Source: Pseudomonadota bacterium (GTDB lineage: Bacteria; Pseudomonadota; Gammaproteobacteria; Burkholderiales; Burkholderiaceae_C). From it: a stretch of DNA of 42,056 nt. A program made the position numbers and the translations under genes. Every line of letters starts with the position of its first letter. Positions within the stretch are counted from its first letter, which is position 1. The notes under the pieces are model-generated. The model was not told the origin of the DNA. It did no database searches and was given only the letters and a program-made list of their open reading frames with translations. Location of the stretch: positions 1 through 42,056 of the forward strand of contig JAKBBP010000023.1 in the NCBI GenBank assembly GCA_021808445.1. Reading direction: 5' to 3'. Below, in pieces: positions 18,701 to 25,765 of this stretch.

Positions 18701-18957
18701 TGCGCGACATGCCTTCGAACCCTCAGGCGGTGGCGGCCATCGTCGGGGGGCTCACCGAGCTCATGCACCGCCTGGGACTGGCCGTGGTGGTCGAGGGCCT
18801 GGAAACCCCCGAGCTGGTGCGCCTGGCCGCGGATCTGGGGGCCGACGCCGGGCAGGGCTACGCCATCGCCCGCCCGCTGGGGCCCGTGCAGGCCCTGCAG
18901 TGGTTCCGTGCGCGCAGTGTTCCCCAGGGGCGCAGAGAGGTCGAGCCGGCCTTATAA
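15748..18957 (+). CDS. Multidomain cyclic-di-GMP protein: GAF-PAS-GGDEF-(globin-like)-GAF-EAL
   Basis: A 1,069-residue soluble protein (no transmembrane helix seen). Order: GAF (about 10-170), PAS (180-300), GGDEF with intact GGDEF at 385-389 but no RxxD inhibitory site (GPRD instead), a helical segment 475-625, a second GAF (650-800) and EAL (815-1055). The EAL domain looks catalytically complete: Glu840 in KVEAL, the Asn in SINLPP, FELLET, DDMGAGHS, LVKIDR, VVEGLE and GQGYAIARPL. In the central segment Tyr516 (RAYFARL) and His573 (GRRHALVGV) match the distal Tyr and proximal heme His of globin-coupled sensors. It could therefore be a gas- or redox-controlled phosphodiesterase/cyclase. Start at ATG 15748; upstream in-frame residues look non-coding. 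Confidence 0.88.
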   Translation: MTSEPSRQRQWLEFATSILRELVAGHAPSALAQRLCRLAESHAPGRVASIMVLGEDRRLYVFAAPGAPPALLAEFDGLRPGQGSGSCGNVALHERPALVDDIASDTRWEDLRAPAQRWGLGSCHSYPVWHEGELIGTFALTAMAAGPAAAEELELLEFAATMAGTLLGFERLRRRGEREQALHAAMLDNALVGMALLQGRTIRAANATLAQMLGHADARELVGRGVDELYAASTEFRRWRQQLEVPLRDVGQARAEVCVRRADGDTAWWEIAGRRIDHDEGDFDSVWSAVDITQRRQAQERLRWQARHDALTQLPNRHGLDHFLQRELEQVAQEGAHLALGWLDLDDFAAVNERWGHLVGDAVLRQVAQRLGGALGPRDLLARIGGDEFVLVLNRVEGAEQLASRLRAFEQAMQAEFGTGSSALRLGMSLGLAMYPDDETTVDGLLRQADAALLSCKMRKAERENWWLRWGEPMRGELSALAAARTPQAYGEAAAQLMAEAQSQGLGLDEALLRAYFARLHEDGQTAAALAALDGETRARLRDRETAQLRALLQPDAVEHERGSVALRAGRRHALVGVASAALTRALFGLHHELAERIGQLPMHSLRRLQLLDVLAQRVSRELQQRIVGADEVTRAYREWATQALGDLERFGVWADFVGHVGRALEGLPGIVGVALARPREDGRFVFEYHSAALQALVDVGAEVSGEGTLARCWMQGRVQMTVVHALDPTVAPWHEAAAAAGVRSSAAIPVLDAHGRPVAVVSLFARNPGQFGPQAVGPWLDTVMQIFRQAWARFEAAALTPPMSGAAMARSRELIGAQKVCMLYQPIIDLRSAECTKVEALARLSDGERLRTPDEFLPACGSVELGQVFSQGLTQVLRQLGEWEREGLRVDASINLPPSVLRQRDLCVVVERALLAHGIEPARLTFELLETEQWIGDSSIDRTVESLKALGTRMAMDDMGAGHSTLLRLRQLQFDLVKIDRGLVRDMPSNPQAVAAIVGGLTELMHRLGLAVVVEGLETPELVRLAADLGADAGQGYAIARPLGPVQALQWFRARSVPQGRREVEPAL

Positions 18958-18976
18958 CCGGCAAGCCTATGGGTAT
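18954..18976 (+). promoter_or_regulatory. Candidate CysB (LysR-type) site for the cys operon
   Basis: ATAACC (18954-18959) and GGGTAT (18971-18976) form a near-perfect inverted repeat with an 11-bp spacer, overlapping the stop codon of the preceding gene. Its centre is about 60 bp upstream of the predicted transcription start, the usual place for a LysR-type activator such as CysB. CysB itself is not in the window. Confidence 0.35.
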
Positions 18977-18989
18977 CACCACACGGTAG

Positions 18990-19018
18990 TTGGGATCGCG
19001 GGGGGGCCTGCCTAGCAT
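18990..19018 (+). promoter_or_regulatory. Candidate sigma-70 promoter of the cys operon
   Basis: TTGGGA (18990-18995) and TAGCAT (19013-19018) are 17 bp apart, four of six matches each. The predicted transcription start near 19025 gives a leader of about 54 nt to cysI. The weak -35 fits an activator-dependent promoter. Confidence 0.4.
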
Positions 19019-19078
19019 GCAGGCTGTGTCGAACCCTGCACGAGCGCCGCAGCCCGGTGTCGTGCGACCCACCGCCCC

Positions 19079-20797
19079 ATGTACCGCTACAGTGCATTCG
19101 ACCGCGCCTTCGTGCATGCGCGCGCCGCCCAGTACCGAGACCAGTTGCGCCGGCACCTGGAAGGTTCGCTGGGCGACGAGGAATTCAAGCCGCTGCGCCT
19201 GCAGAACGGCTGGTACATCCAGCGCCATGCTCCGATGCTGCGCGTGGCCGTGCCCTACGGCGCCCTGGCGACGCGCCAGCTGCGCGCGCTGGCCGACATC
19301 GCCGAGCGCTTCGACCGGGGTTATGCGCATTTCACGACCCGCCAGAACGTCCAGTACAACTGGATCGAGCTGCCGCGCAGCGCCGATGTCATGGACCTGC
19401 TGGCCGACGTGGACATGCACGGCATCCAGACCAGCGGAAACTGCGTGCGCAACATCACCACCGACGCGCTGGCGGGGGTGGCTCCGGACGAAGTCGCCGA
19501 TCCGCGCCCCTATTGCGAGATTCTGCGCCAGTGGAGCACCCTGCATCCGGAATTCGCGTTCCTGCCGCGCAAATTCAAGATCGCGGTGAATGGCTCGCTG
19601 GAGGACCGCGTGGCCTCGGGCTGGTATGACATCGGCATGCACCTGGTGCGCGATGACGCCGGCGAGCTCGGCCTGCGCGTGCTGGTGGGCGGCGGCATGG
19701 GCCGTACTCCGCTGATCGGCAGCGTGGTGCGCGAGTTCCTGCCGGTGCGTCACATGCTGCACTACACCGAAGCCATCCTTCGGGTCTACAACCTCTACGG
19801 ACGCCGGGACAACCTGTGGAAGGCCCGCATCAAGATCCTCGTGCGCTCCGAGGGACAAGCCTTCGTGGACGCGGTGGAGCGCGAATTCTCGACCATGCTC
19901 GAGCGCGACGTGGGAGCCGAGGCCCTGCTGGTGACCGAGGCCCAGGTGCAGGCCATGGCCGAGCACTTCGAGGCTCCGCCCGAGCAGGAGCCGACACCGG
20001 CGCAGATCGCCGAGGCGGCCGAGGCCAGGCGCCGCGCGACGGCCGACCCGGCGCACGCCCGCTGGATCGAGCGCAATGTGCGGGCCCATCGGCTGGCCGA
20101 TCACCGCGTGGTCACGCTTTCGCTCAAGCGGCCTGGGCAGGCGCCGGGCAACGCGACCGCGCAGCAGATGCGCGCTGCCGCCGCGCTGGCCGAGCGTTTC
20201 GGACGCGGCGAGCTGCGCGTGAGCCACGAGCAGAACCTGGTGCTGCCGTGGGTGCGCGAATCCGAGCTCGCACTGCTGTGGGAGCAGGCGCGCGAGGCCG
20301 GCATGGCCACTCCGAACATCGGCCTGCTCGGCGACATCATCGCCTGCCCTGGCGGTGACTTCTGCGCGCTGGCGAATGCCCGTTCGCTGCCGGTGGCCGA
20401 AGACATCGCCCAGCGATTCCAGGACCTCGATGAGATGTTCGACATCGGCGACCTGGATCTGAACATCAGCGGGTGCATCAACTCCTGCGGACACCACCAC
20501 AGCGGCCACATCGGCATCCTCGGCGTCGACAAGGACGGCTCGGAGTGGTACCAGATCACGGTGGGCGGGGGGGACGGCTCCACCCACGGCGGAAGCGCCT
20601 CGCCCGGACGCATCATCGGCGCTTCTTTCGCGGCCGACGAAGTCGCCGACGCGGTGGAAGCGCTGATCGAGGTGTACCGAGAGCAGCGCCTGCAGGGCGA
20701 GCGCTTCATCGATACGGCGCGCCGGCTCGGCCCGGCGCCTTTCGCGGCGGCCGCTGACGCGGTGCGACGCAGCACGGCACGCAAGGTGGCAGCATGA
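19079..20797 (+). CDS. cysI: Sulfite reductase hemoprotein (siroheme, 4Fe-4S)
   Basis: Six-electron reduction of sulfite to sulfide for cysteine synthesis. The 572-residue protein has two ferredoxin-like/heme half-domains. The siroheme and Fe4S4 ligands are Cys423, Cys429 (CPGGDFC), Cys466 and Cys470 (SGCINSC), Cys470 probably bridging to siroheme. TTRQNVQYNWIELP and the NCVRNIT segment mark the nitrite/sulfite reductase family. No flavoprotein CysJ gene is nearby, so the electron donor is probably ferredoxin or another partner. It is the first gene of an overlapping operon and shares ATGA with the DUF934 gene. Assimilatory nitrite reductase is the main alternative, excluded by the cys context. 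Confidence 0.93.
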   Translation: MYRYSAFDRAFVHARAAQYRDQLRRHLEGSLGDEEFKPLRLQNGWYIQRHAPMLRVAVPYGALATRQLRALADIAERFDRGYAHFTTRQNVQYNWIELPRSADVMDLLADVDMHGIQTSGNCVRNITTDALAGVAPDEVADPRPYCEILRQWSTLHPEFAFLPRKFKIAVNGSLEDRVASGWYDIGMHLVRDDAGELGLRVLVGGGMGRTPLIGSVVREFLPVRHMLHYTEAILRVYNLYGRRDNLWKARIKILVRSEGQAFVDAVEREFSTMLERDVGAEALLVTEAQVQAMAEHFEAPPEQEPTPAQIAEAAEARRRATADPAHARWIERNVRAHRLADHRVVTLSLKRPGQAPGNATAQQMRAAAALAERFGRGELRVSHEQNLVLPWVRESELALLWEQAREAGMATPNIGLLGDIIACPGGDFCALANARSLPVAEDIAQRFQDLDEMFDIGDLDLNISGCINSCGHHHSGHIGILGVDKDGSEWYQITVGGGDGSTHGGSASPGRIIGASFAADEVADAVEALIEVYREQRLQGERFIDTARRLGPAPFAAAADAVRRSTARKVAA

Positions 20798-21300
20798 AAT
20801 TCATCGATTCCTCCCGCGACCCCTGGCGCGCCCACGAGCCTGCGCATGGGCCGACCCCCACGCACGCACTGCTGGACCTGCGGCACTGGCTGGATCTCGA
20901 TCCCGCGGGGCGCGAGCGCCTGTCCCGGAGTTCGCGCATCGGCCTGCTGCTGCCCAACGATTTCGAGGTCGAGGCGCTCGCTCCCGAATTGCCCGGAGTG
21001 GCCCTGCTGGCTCTGCAGTTTCCCAAATGGACCGACGGGCGCGCCTACACCCAGGCCAGGCTGCTGCGCCTGCGGCATCGCTACACCGGCGAACTGCGTG
21101 CCACCGGCCAGGTTCTGGTCGACATGGTGCTGCCGCTGGCCCGCAGTGGCTTCGATGCCGCCCAACTCCGCGAGGACCAGGACCTCCTGGCGGCGCGGCG
21201 CGCGCTGGAATTCTTCCCCGGACACTACCAGGCCGACGCTCGCCAACCCCTGCAGAGACCCGTCGGCCTGGGCTGGGCGGCCCTCGGGGTCGCGGCATGA
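20794..21300 (+). CDS. DUF934 protein associated with sulfite reductase
   Basis: A 168-residue DUF934 protein. The recognisable part is the C-terminal FPKWTDGRAYTQARLLRLRHRYTGELRATG ... QLREDQDLLAARRALEFFPGHYQ region. In Proteobacteria this small protein is almost always found between cysI and cysH and is thought to help sulfite reductase. Its biochemical function is not established. The start overlaps the cysI stop by 4 bp. Confidence 0.9.
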   Translation: MKFIDSSRDPWRAHEPAHGPTPTHALLDLRHWLDLDPAGRERLSRSSRIGLLLPNDFEVEALAPELPGVALLALQFPKWTDGRAYTQARLLRLRHRYTGELRATGQVLVDMVLPLARSGFDAAQLREDQDLLAARRALEFFPGHYQADARQPLQRPVGLGWAALGVAA

Positions 21301-21331
21301 GCGCCGCGCCCGTCGCGAGAAGGGTCCTGTC

Positions 21332-22129
21332 ATGACCAGCGCGCCAGTCTTCGCCACCATCGACCAGGTCGCCACGCCGGACGCCCCGGTGCTGCCGGCG
21401 GCCCTGCGCCATGCGCGCGCCAGCGATCGCTACGAGCAAGGGCTTGCACGAGCCGTGGAGTTGCTGCGCCAGGCGGCCGCCGAGCACGCGGGCGCGGTGG
21501 TCCAGGCGAGCAGCCTGGGCGTGGAGGACATGGTGCTGAGCGATCTGATCCACCGTCATGGCCTGGATATCCGCGTGGCCACGCTGGATACCGGGACCCT
21601 GCACCTGGAGACCCTGGAACTGATCGAGCGCGTGCGGCGCCATTACGGCCTGGACATCGAGATCTGGCGGCCGGAGCAGCAAGCGGTGCTGTCCTTCGTC
21701 CAGCGCCATGGCCCGGATGCGATGTACCGCAGCGTGCCGCTGCGCAAGGCCTGCTGCGCCGTGCGCAAGCTCGAGCCCCTGGGGCGCATGCTCGAAGGGC
21801 GCAGCGCCTGGATCACCGGCCTGCGGCGCGAACAATCCGCCCAGCGAGGCGACGTGGGCGAGCGCGAACTCGGTGCCGACGGCCGGGTGAAGTTCAGTCC
21901 GCTCGCCTCGTGGGGCCTGGGCGATGTGTGGCATTACGTGGCCCAGCATGGCGTGCCCTACAACCCCTTGCACGATCGCTTCTACCCCAGCATCGGCTGT
22001 GCGCCCTGTACGCGCGCGGTGGCCGTGGGCGAGGACCAGCGGGCGGGTCGCTGGTGGTGGGAACTGGACGGAGCCAAGGAGTGCGGCCTGCACCCCGAGG
22101 CGCGGCATGCGGTGGGAGCGCAGACATGA
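21332..22129 (+). CDS. cysH: Assimilatory adenylyl-sulfate (APS) reductase
   Basis: Reduces activated sulfate to sulfite. The 265-residue protein has the PP-loop-like fold (QASSLGVEDMVL) and two cysteine pairs, Cys141-Cys142 (KACCAVRK) and Cys223-Cys226 (GCAPC), the 4Fe-4S ligand pattern that distinguishes APS-using from PAPS-using reductases. The catalytic Cys251 is in the C-terminal KECGLH tail. The missing APS kinase in the operon agrees with APS as substrate. Start at ATG 21332, 31 bp after DUF934; the longer upstream frame overlaps DUF934 and is not homologous. Its stop overlaps cysD. Confidence 0.93.
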   Translation: MTSAPVFATIDQVATPDAPVLPAALRHARASDRYEQGLARAVELLRQAAAEHAGAVVQASSLGVEDMVLSDLIHRHGLDIRVATLDTGTLHLETLELIERVRRHYGLDIEIWRPEQQAVLSFVQRHGPDAMYRSVPLRKACCAVRKLEPLGRMLEGRSAWITGLRREQSAQRGDVGERELGADGRVKFSPLASWGLGDVWHYVAQHGVPYNPLHDRFYPSIGCAPCTRAVAVGEDQRAGRWWWELDGAKECGLHPEARHAVGAQT

Positions 22130-23121
22130 ACGCGATCGTGCAACAACAGCAAGGCGCCGGGCCGGAGCGGCCGGCATCGCTCGAGCGGGCGCTGCCTGCG
22201 GTGGATCAACGACATCTGGATGCGCTGGAGGAAGAGGCGATCTTCATCCTGCGCGAGGTGGCGGGTGCCTTCGAGCGCCCGGCCCTGTTGTTCTCCGGGG
22301 GCAAGGACTCCTGCGTCGTGCTGCGCCTGGCGCACAAGGCCTTTCGGGAGCGCCGTGCCGAAGGTGGCTTCCACGGGCGCCTGCCCTTTCCCCTGCTGCA
22401 CGTCGACACCGGGCACAACTTTCCGGAGGTCCTCGAGTTCCGCGACCGGGAGGTGGCGCGCCAAGGCGACGAGCTCATCGTGGCCCACATGGAGGACTCG
22501 ATCCGCCGCGGCAGCGTTCGGCTGCGCGACCCGCAGGAGTCGCGCAACGCGCACCAGAGCGTGACCCTGCTCGAAGCCATCGAGCACCATCGCCTCGACT
22601 GCCTCATCGGTGGAGCCCGACGTGACGAGGAGAAGGCGCGAGCCAAGGAGCGCATCTTCAGTCACCGCGATGCCTTCGGGCAGTGGCAGCCCAAGGAGCA
22701 GCGTGCCGAATTGTGGTCCCTGTTCAATACCCGCCTGCGTCCCGGTGAGCATTTCCGCGCCTTCCCGATCAGCAACTGGACCGAGCTCGACGTGTGGATG
22801 TACATCGCCCGGGAGGACATCCCCTTGCCGTCGCTGTACTACAGCCATCGGCGCGACGTGGTGGCCCGCGACGGTCTGCTCGTGCCGGTGACCGAATGCA
22901 CCCAGCCTCGCCCCGGGGAGCGCGTCGAGGTGGCGGACGTGCGTTTTCGAACCGTCGGGGACATGAGCTGCACCTGCCCGGTGCCGAGTCGCGCGGCCAA
23001 CGCCGCGGAGGTGGTGGCGGAGACGCTCACGGTGACCTTGAGCGAGCGCGGCGCCACGCGCATGGACGATCGCAGCAGCCAGGCCGCCATGGAGCGGCGC
23101 AAGAAAGAGGGGTACTTCTGA
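22126..23121 (+). CDS. cysD: Sulfate adenylyltransferase subunit 2
   Basis: The ATP-sulfurylase catalytic subunit, making APS from sulfate and ATP together with CysN. The 331-residue protein has the PP-loop SGGKDS at 57-62, LLHVDTGHNFPEVLEFRD, and the GGARRDEEKARAKERIFS segment; it ends with the usual RRKKEGYF. The ATG overlaps the cysH stop and its own stop overlaps the cysN start. Length is slightly above the ~300 of E. coli because of an N-terminal Gln/Ala tail. Confidence 0.96.
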   Translation: MNAIVQQQQGAGPERPASLERALPAVDQRHLDALEEEAIFILREVAGAFERPALLFSGGKDSCVVLRLAHKAFRERRAEGGFHGRLPFPLLHVDTGHNFPEVLEFRDREVARQGDELIVAHMEDSIRRGSVRLRDPQESRNAHQSVTLLEAIEHHRLDCLIGGARRDEEKARAKERIFSHRDAFGQWQPKEQRAELWSLFNTRLRPGEHFRAFPISNWTELDVWMYIAREDIPLPSLYYSHRRDVVARDGLLVPVTECTQPRPGERVEVADVRFRTVGDMSCTCPVPSRAANAAEVVAETLTVTLSERGATRMDDRSSQAAMERRKKEGYF

Positions 23122-24425
23122 TGCGGGCCGAACACGAGATCCTGGCGCAGGCCCCGGCGCAACTTCCGGCCCTGCGTTTTCTCACCGCCGGCAGCGTCGA
23201 CGACGGCAAGAGCACGCTGATCGGTCGCCTGCTGCTGGACAGCCGTGCGCTGCTGGCCGACCAGCTCGACGCCGTGGGGCATGGCGGCGACGCCTCGCTG
23301 CTGGCCCAGCTCACCGACGGCCTCGAGGCCGAGCGCGAGCAGGGCATCACCATCGACGTGGCCTACCGCTACTTCGCGACTCCGCGACGCAAGTTCATCA
23401 TCGCCGACGCCCCGGGGCACGAACAGTACACCCGCAACATGGTCACCGCCGCCGCGGGAAGCGACTGCGCGGTGGTGCTGGTGGACGTGACCAAGCTGGA
23501 CTTTGCGCAGGGCCGGCCGCGGCTTCTCCCGCAGACCCGTCGCCATGCGCTGCTCGCGCACTTGCTGCGCGTGCGTTCCATCGTGTTCGCGGTCAACAAG
23601 CTCGACGCCGTCGACCGCGCCCGCGAGGTGTTCGAGGCGGTGCGCGGCGCCCTGCTGGAATTCGCCGATGGTGCCGGCATCGTGCCCGCGGGAGTGATTC
23701 CGCTCTCGGCGCTGCGCGCGGACAACGTGGCCGCTCCGAGCGAGCATTGGCCCTGGTGGAAGGGGCCGACGCTGCTTCGCCTGCTCGAGGGCTTGCCGGC
23801 CGGAGAGGGCGCCAGCGACGGCTCGTTGCTGCTGCCGGTGCAGTACGTGGCGCGCGGGCACGATGACGCCGGCCATCCCCGACGCGTGTTCTGGGGACGC
23901 CTGGCACGTGGCGGGCTGCGCCTGGGCCAGCGCGTGCGCGTGCATTCCAGCGGACAGACCGCGCAGCTGCGTGAGCTCTGGCAGGCCGGCGAGCGCATCG
24001 AGGAAGGCTTTCCGGGAAGCTCGGTTGGCCTGGTCCTCGACGCGCATGTGGACATCTCCCGTGGTGACTGGATCACGGATGCGCAGCTTCCCCCCGTTGC
24101 GGCTAGCGAATTCGACGCCACGCTGGCGTGGCTGGATCGGGATCCCGCGGTGGTCGGGCGCAAGTACTGGATCCGACACGGGCATGCCTGGATTGCCGCG
24201 CGCATCGTGCAAGTCCACGACCGGCTGGACATCCACAGTCTCGAGAAGGTCAACGCCCAGACCCTGGGGCCCAATGAGATCGGGCGGGTGCGGGTGCAGG
24301 CGCAGCAGGAGTTGCCCCTGGCCGAGTACGCGCACAACCGCGTGGCCGGAGGCATGATCCTGGTCGATCCGCATACGCACCGCACGAGCGGGGCGCTGCT
24401 CGTGGGCGCCGCGGCGCAGCCGTGA
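23121..24425 (+). CDS. cysN: Sulfate adenylyltransferase subunit 1 (GTPase)
   Basis: The GTPase that drives the sulfurylase reaction. The 434-residue product has the EF-Tu-type G1 loop GSVDDGKST (24-32), the switch EREQGITIDVAYRYF, DAPGH (G3) and NKLD (G4), followed by two beta-barrel domains. There is no C-terminal APS kinase (CysC) fusion, consistent with an APS reductase downstream in the pathway. The start overlaps the cysD stop by one base, and the stop overlaps the cobA start. Confidence 0.96.
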   Translation: MRAEHEILAQAPAQLPALRFLTAGSVDDGKSTLIGRLLLDSRALLADQLDAVGHGGDASLLAQLTDGLEAEREQGITIDVAYRYFATPRRKFIIADAPGHEQYTRNMVTAAAGSDCAVVLVDVTKLDFAQGRPRLLPQTRRHALLAHLLRVRSIVFAVNKLDAVDRAREVFEAVRGALLEFADGAGIVPAGVIPLSALRADNVAAPSEHWPWWKGPTLLRLLEGLPAGEGASDGSLLLPVQYVARGHDDAGHPRRVFWGRLARGGLRLGQRVRVHSSGQTAQLRELWQAGERIEEGFPGSSVGLVLDAHVDISRGDWITDAQLPPVAASEFDATLAWLDRDPAVVGRKYWIRHGHAWIAARIVQVHDRLDIHSLEKVNAQTLGPNEIGRVRVQAQQELPLAEYAHNRVAGGMILVDPHTHRTSGALLVGAAAQP

Positions 24426-25177
24426 TGGGACGCGTCGCTTTCGTCGGAGCGGGGCCCGGCGCGGTCGATCTGCTCACGCTGCGCGCTGCTCGACTGCTCG
24501 CCCAGGCCGACGTGGTGCTGGTGGATGCGCTGGCCGGAGCCGAGTTTCGCGAACTGGCTCCGCACGCCCGCTGGGTCGACGTGGGCAAGCGCGGGTTTCG
24601 CGCAAGCACCGCGCAGGACGTGATCTGCGCCCTGCTGGTGCGCATGGCGCGGGAACACGCGCTGGTGGTGCGGCTCAAGGGGGGAGACCCCAGCGTGTTC
24701 GGTCGCCTGGACGAGGAATTGCAGGCGCTGCACGCCGCGGGCATCGAATTCGAGATCGTGCCGGGGGTCAGCGCGGCGCTGGCCGCCGCGGCGGACACCG
24801 CGCGGCCCCTGACCCGCAGGGGACGGGGCCGCAGCGTGGCGCTGTGCACCGCAATGACCCGGGAGGGGCGTGTGCGCGCGGCTCGCGTGGCCGACACCGA
24901 GGTCTATTACATGGCCGGCTGCCGCCTGGGCGCCCTGTCGCGCGAGTTGCAGGCCGCCGGCTGGCCCGCCGCCACGGCAGTCAGCGTGGTCTCGCGCGCA
25001 GGCTGCGCCGATCGGCTGCAGAGCGAACACGTGGTCGCCGATCTCGGGCGTGCCGCGCTCTTGCACGCCGGACGGCCGAGCGTGGTGGTGGTGGGCGTGG
25101 GGGCCGAGCCCCTGCAGGGCCGCCCCGCCCCCGTGCTCCTGAGCGATCGGGCCGATGGCGCCTCGGTGCTCCGGTAG
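24425..25177 (+). CDS. cobA: Uroporphyrinogen-III C-methyltransferase
   Basis: SAM-dependent double methylation of uroporphyrinogen III to precorrin-2, the entry into siroheme, which is the cofactor of the sulfite reductase in the same operon. The 250-residue protein has the family motifs VAFVGAGPGAVDLLTLRA, LKGGDPSVFGR and the VPGVSAALAAAADTARPLT region. It lacks the N-terminal dehydrogenase/ferrochelatase domain of CysG, so another gene must finish siroheme. I use ATG 24425 (TGATG overlap with cysN); the GTG at 24422 would add one residue. Confidence 0.93.
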   Translation: MGRVAFVGAGPGAVDLLTLRAARLLAQADVVLVDALAGAEFRELAPHARWVDVGKRGFRASTAQDVICALLVRMAREHALVVRLKGGDPSVFGRLDEELQALHAAGIEFEIVPGVSAALAAAADTARPLTRRGRGRSVALCTAMTREGRVRAARVADTEVYYMAGCRLGALSRELQAAGWPAATAVSVVSRAGCADRLQSEHVVADLGRAALLHAGRPSVVVVGVGAEPLQGRPAPVLLSDRADGASVLR

Positions 25178-25345
25178 CACGCTGAAGGAACTCTTACGCC
25201 TCGGGCATGGAGCCCGCGATGCTCGACCGGTAGTCTGGCAGGCCAGCGTCCTCATCCGCCTGCCGTCTTGTCCGCGCGCCTCCGTCTCGACGTCCCATCC
25301 GCAGGCCCGCGCTCTCGCTTGCCGCGGGGCGCCGCGCCCTGGCAG

Positions 25346-25765
25346 ATGGCGGCCCTGTGTCTGGGCCTCCTGCTCCTGGCGGCCAGCGCGCGGGCGGCGC
25401 TTCCGCCGCCGGTGTCATGGAGCGCCGCGCAACAGCGAGCATCGGGGTTGCGCATCGCGCGTCTGGTTCCGGCAGAGTTCCGCCGCGTGCGGCAGCCGCC
25501 GGTGCGAGCGGTCCGGGTTCCCGATTCCGCCGTGCTGTTCGTGGACGGTCAGGCCCTGGCCTTCGTGGCGTCAGCGGCCGCCGCCGGGGGCGACCGCCAG
25601 TTCACCGCGCGGGCGATTTCCACGAAGTGGCCCAGTGGGGATGGCTATGTTCAACCGGGCTGGCAGGCCCTGGAGGTCGTCACCGGCGGAGCCGAGCTGC
25701 TTCTGACGCCGCCTCCGGAGGCGCATACCCTGCCTCCGGCCGGCGACGCCTGGAAGCGGCGCTGA
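25346..25765 (+). CDS. Small secreted protein resembling a truncated HME-RND adaptor
   Basis: A 139-residue protein with a clear signal peptide (MAALCLGLLLLAASARA, cleavage near 18). The mature part begins QQRASGLRIARLVP, like the N-terminal linker of CzcB/CusB adaptors. It then goes directly to VPDSAVLFVDGQALAFVA and a TGG-like end, which resemble the C-terminal adaptor domain. The central hairpin, lipoyl and beta-barrel parts of a normal ~400-residue adaptor are missing. It overlaps the pump gene by one base (TGATG). The resemblance is weak and my reading may be wrong; its function is unknown. The 168 bp between cobA and this start contain no identified feature. Confidence 0.55.
   Translation: MAALCLGLLLLAASARAALPPPVSWSAAQQRASGLRIARLVPAEFRRVRQPPVRAVRVPDSAVLFVDGQALAFVASAAAAGGDRQFTARAISTKWPSGDGYVQPGWQALEVVTGGAELLLTPPPEAHTLPPAGDAWKRR

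Noticed and set aside
15610-18768. 1,052-codon minus-strand frame opposite the large cyclic-di-GMP gene
   Set aside because: Complementary shadow of a gene with complete GGDEF and EAL motifs; the composition is His/Gln/Gly-rich as in the other shadows.
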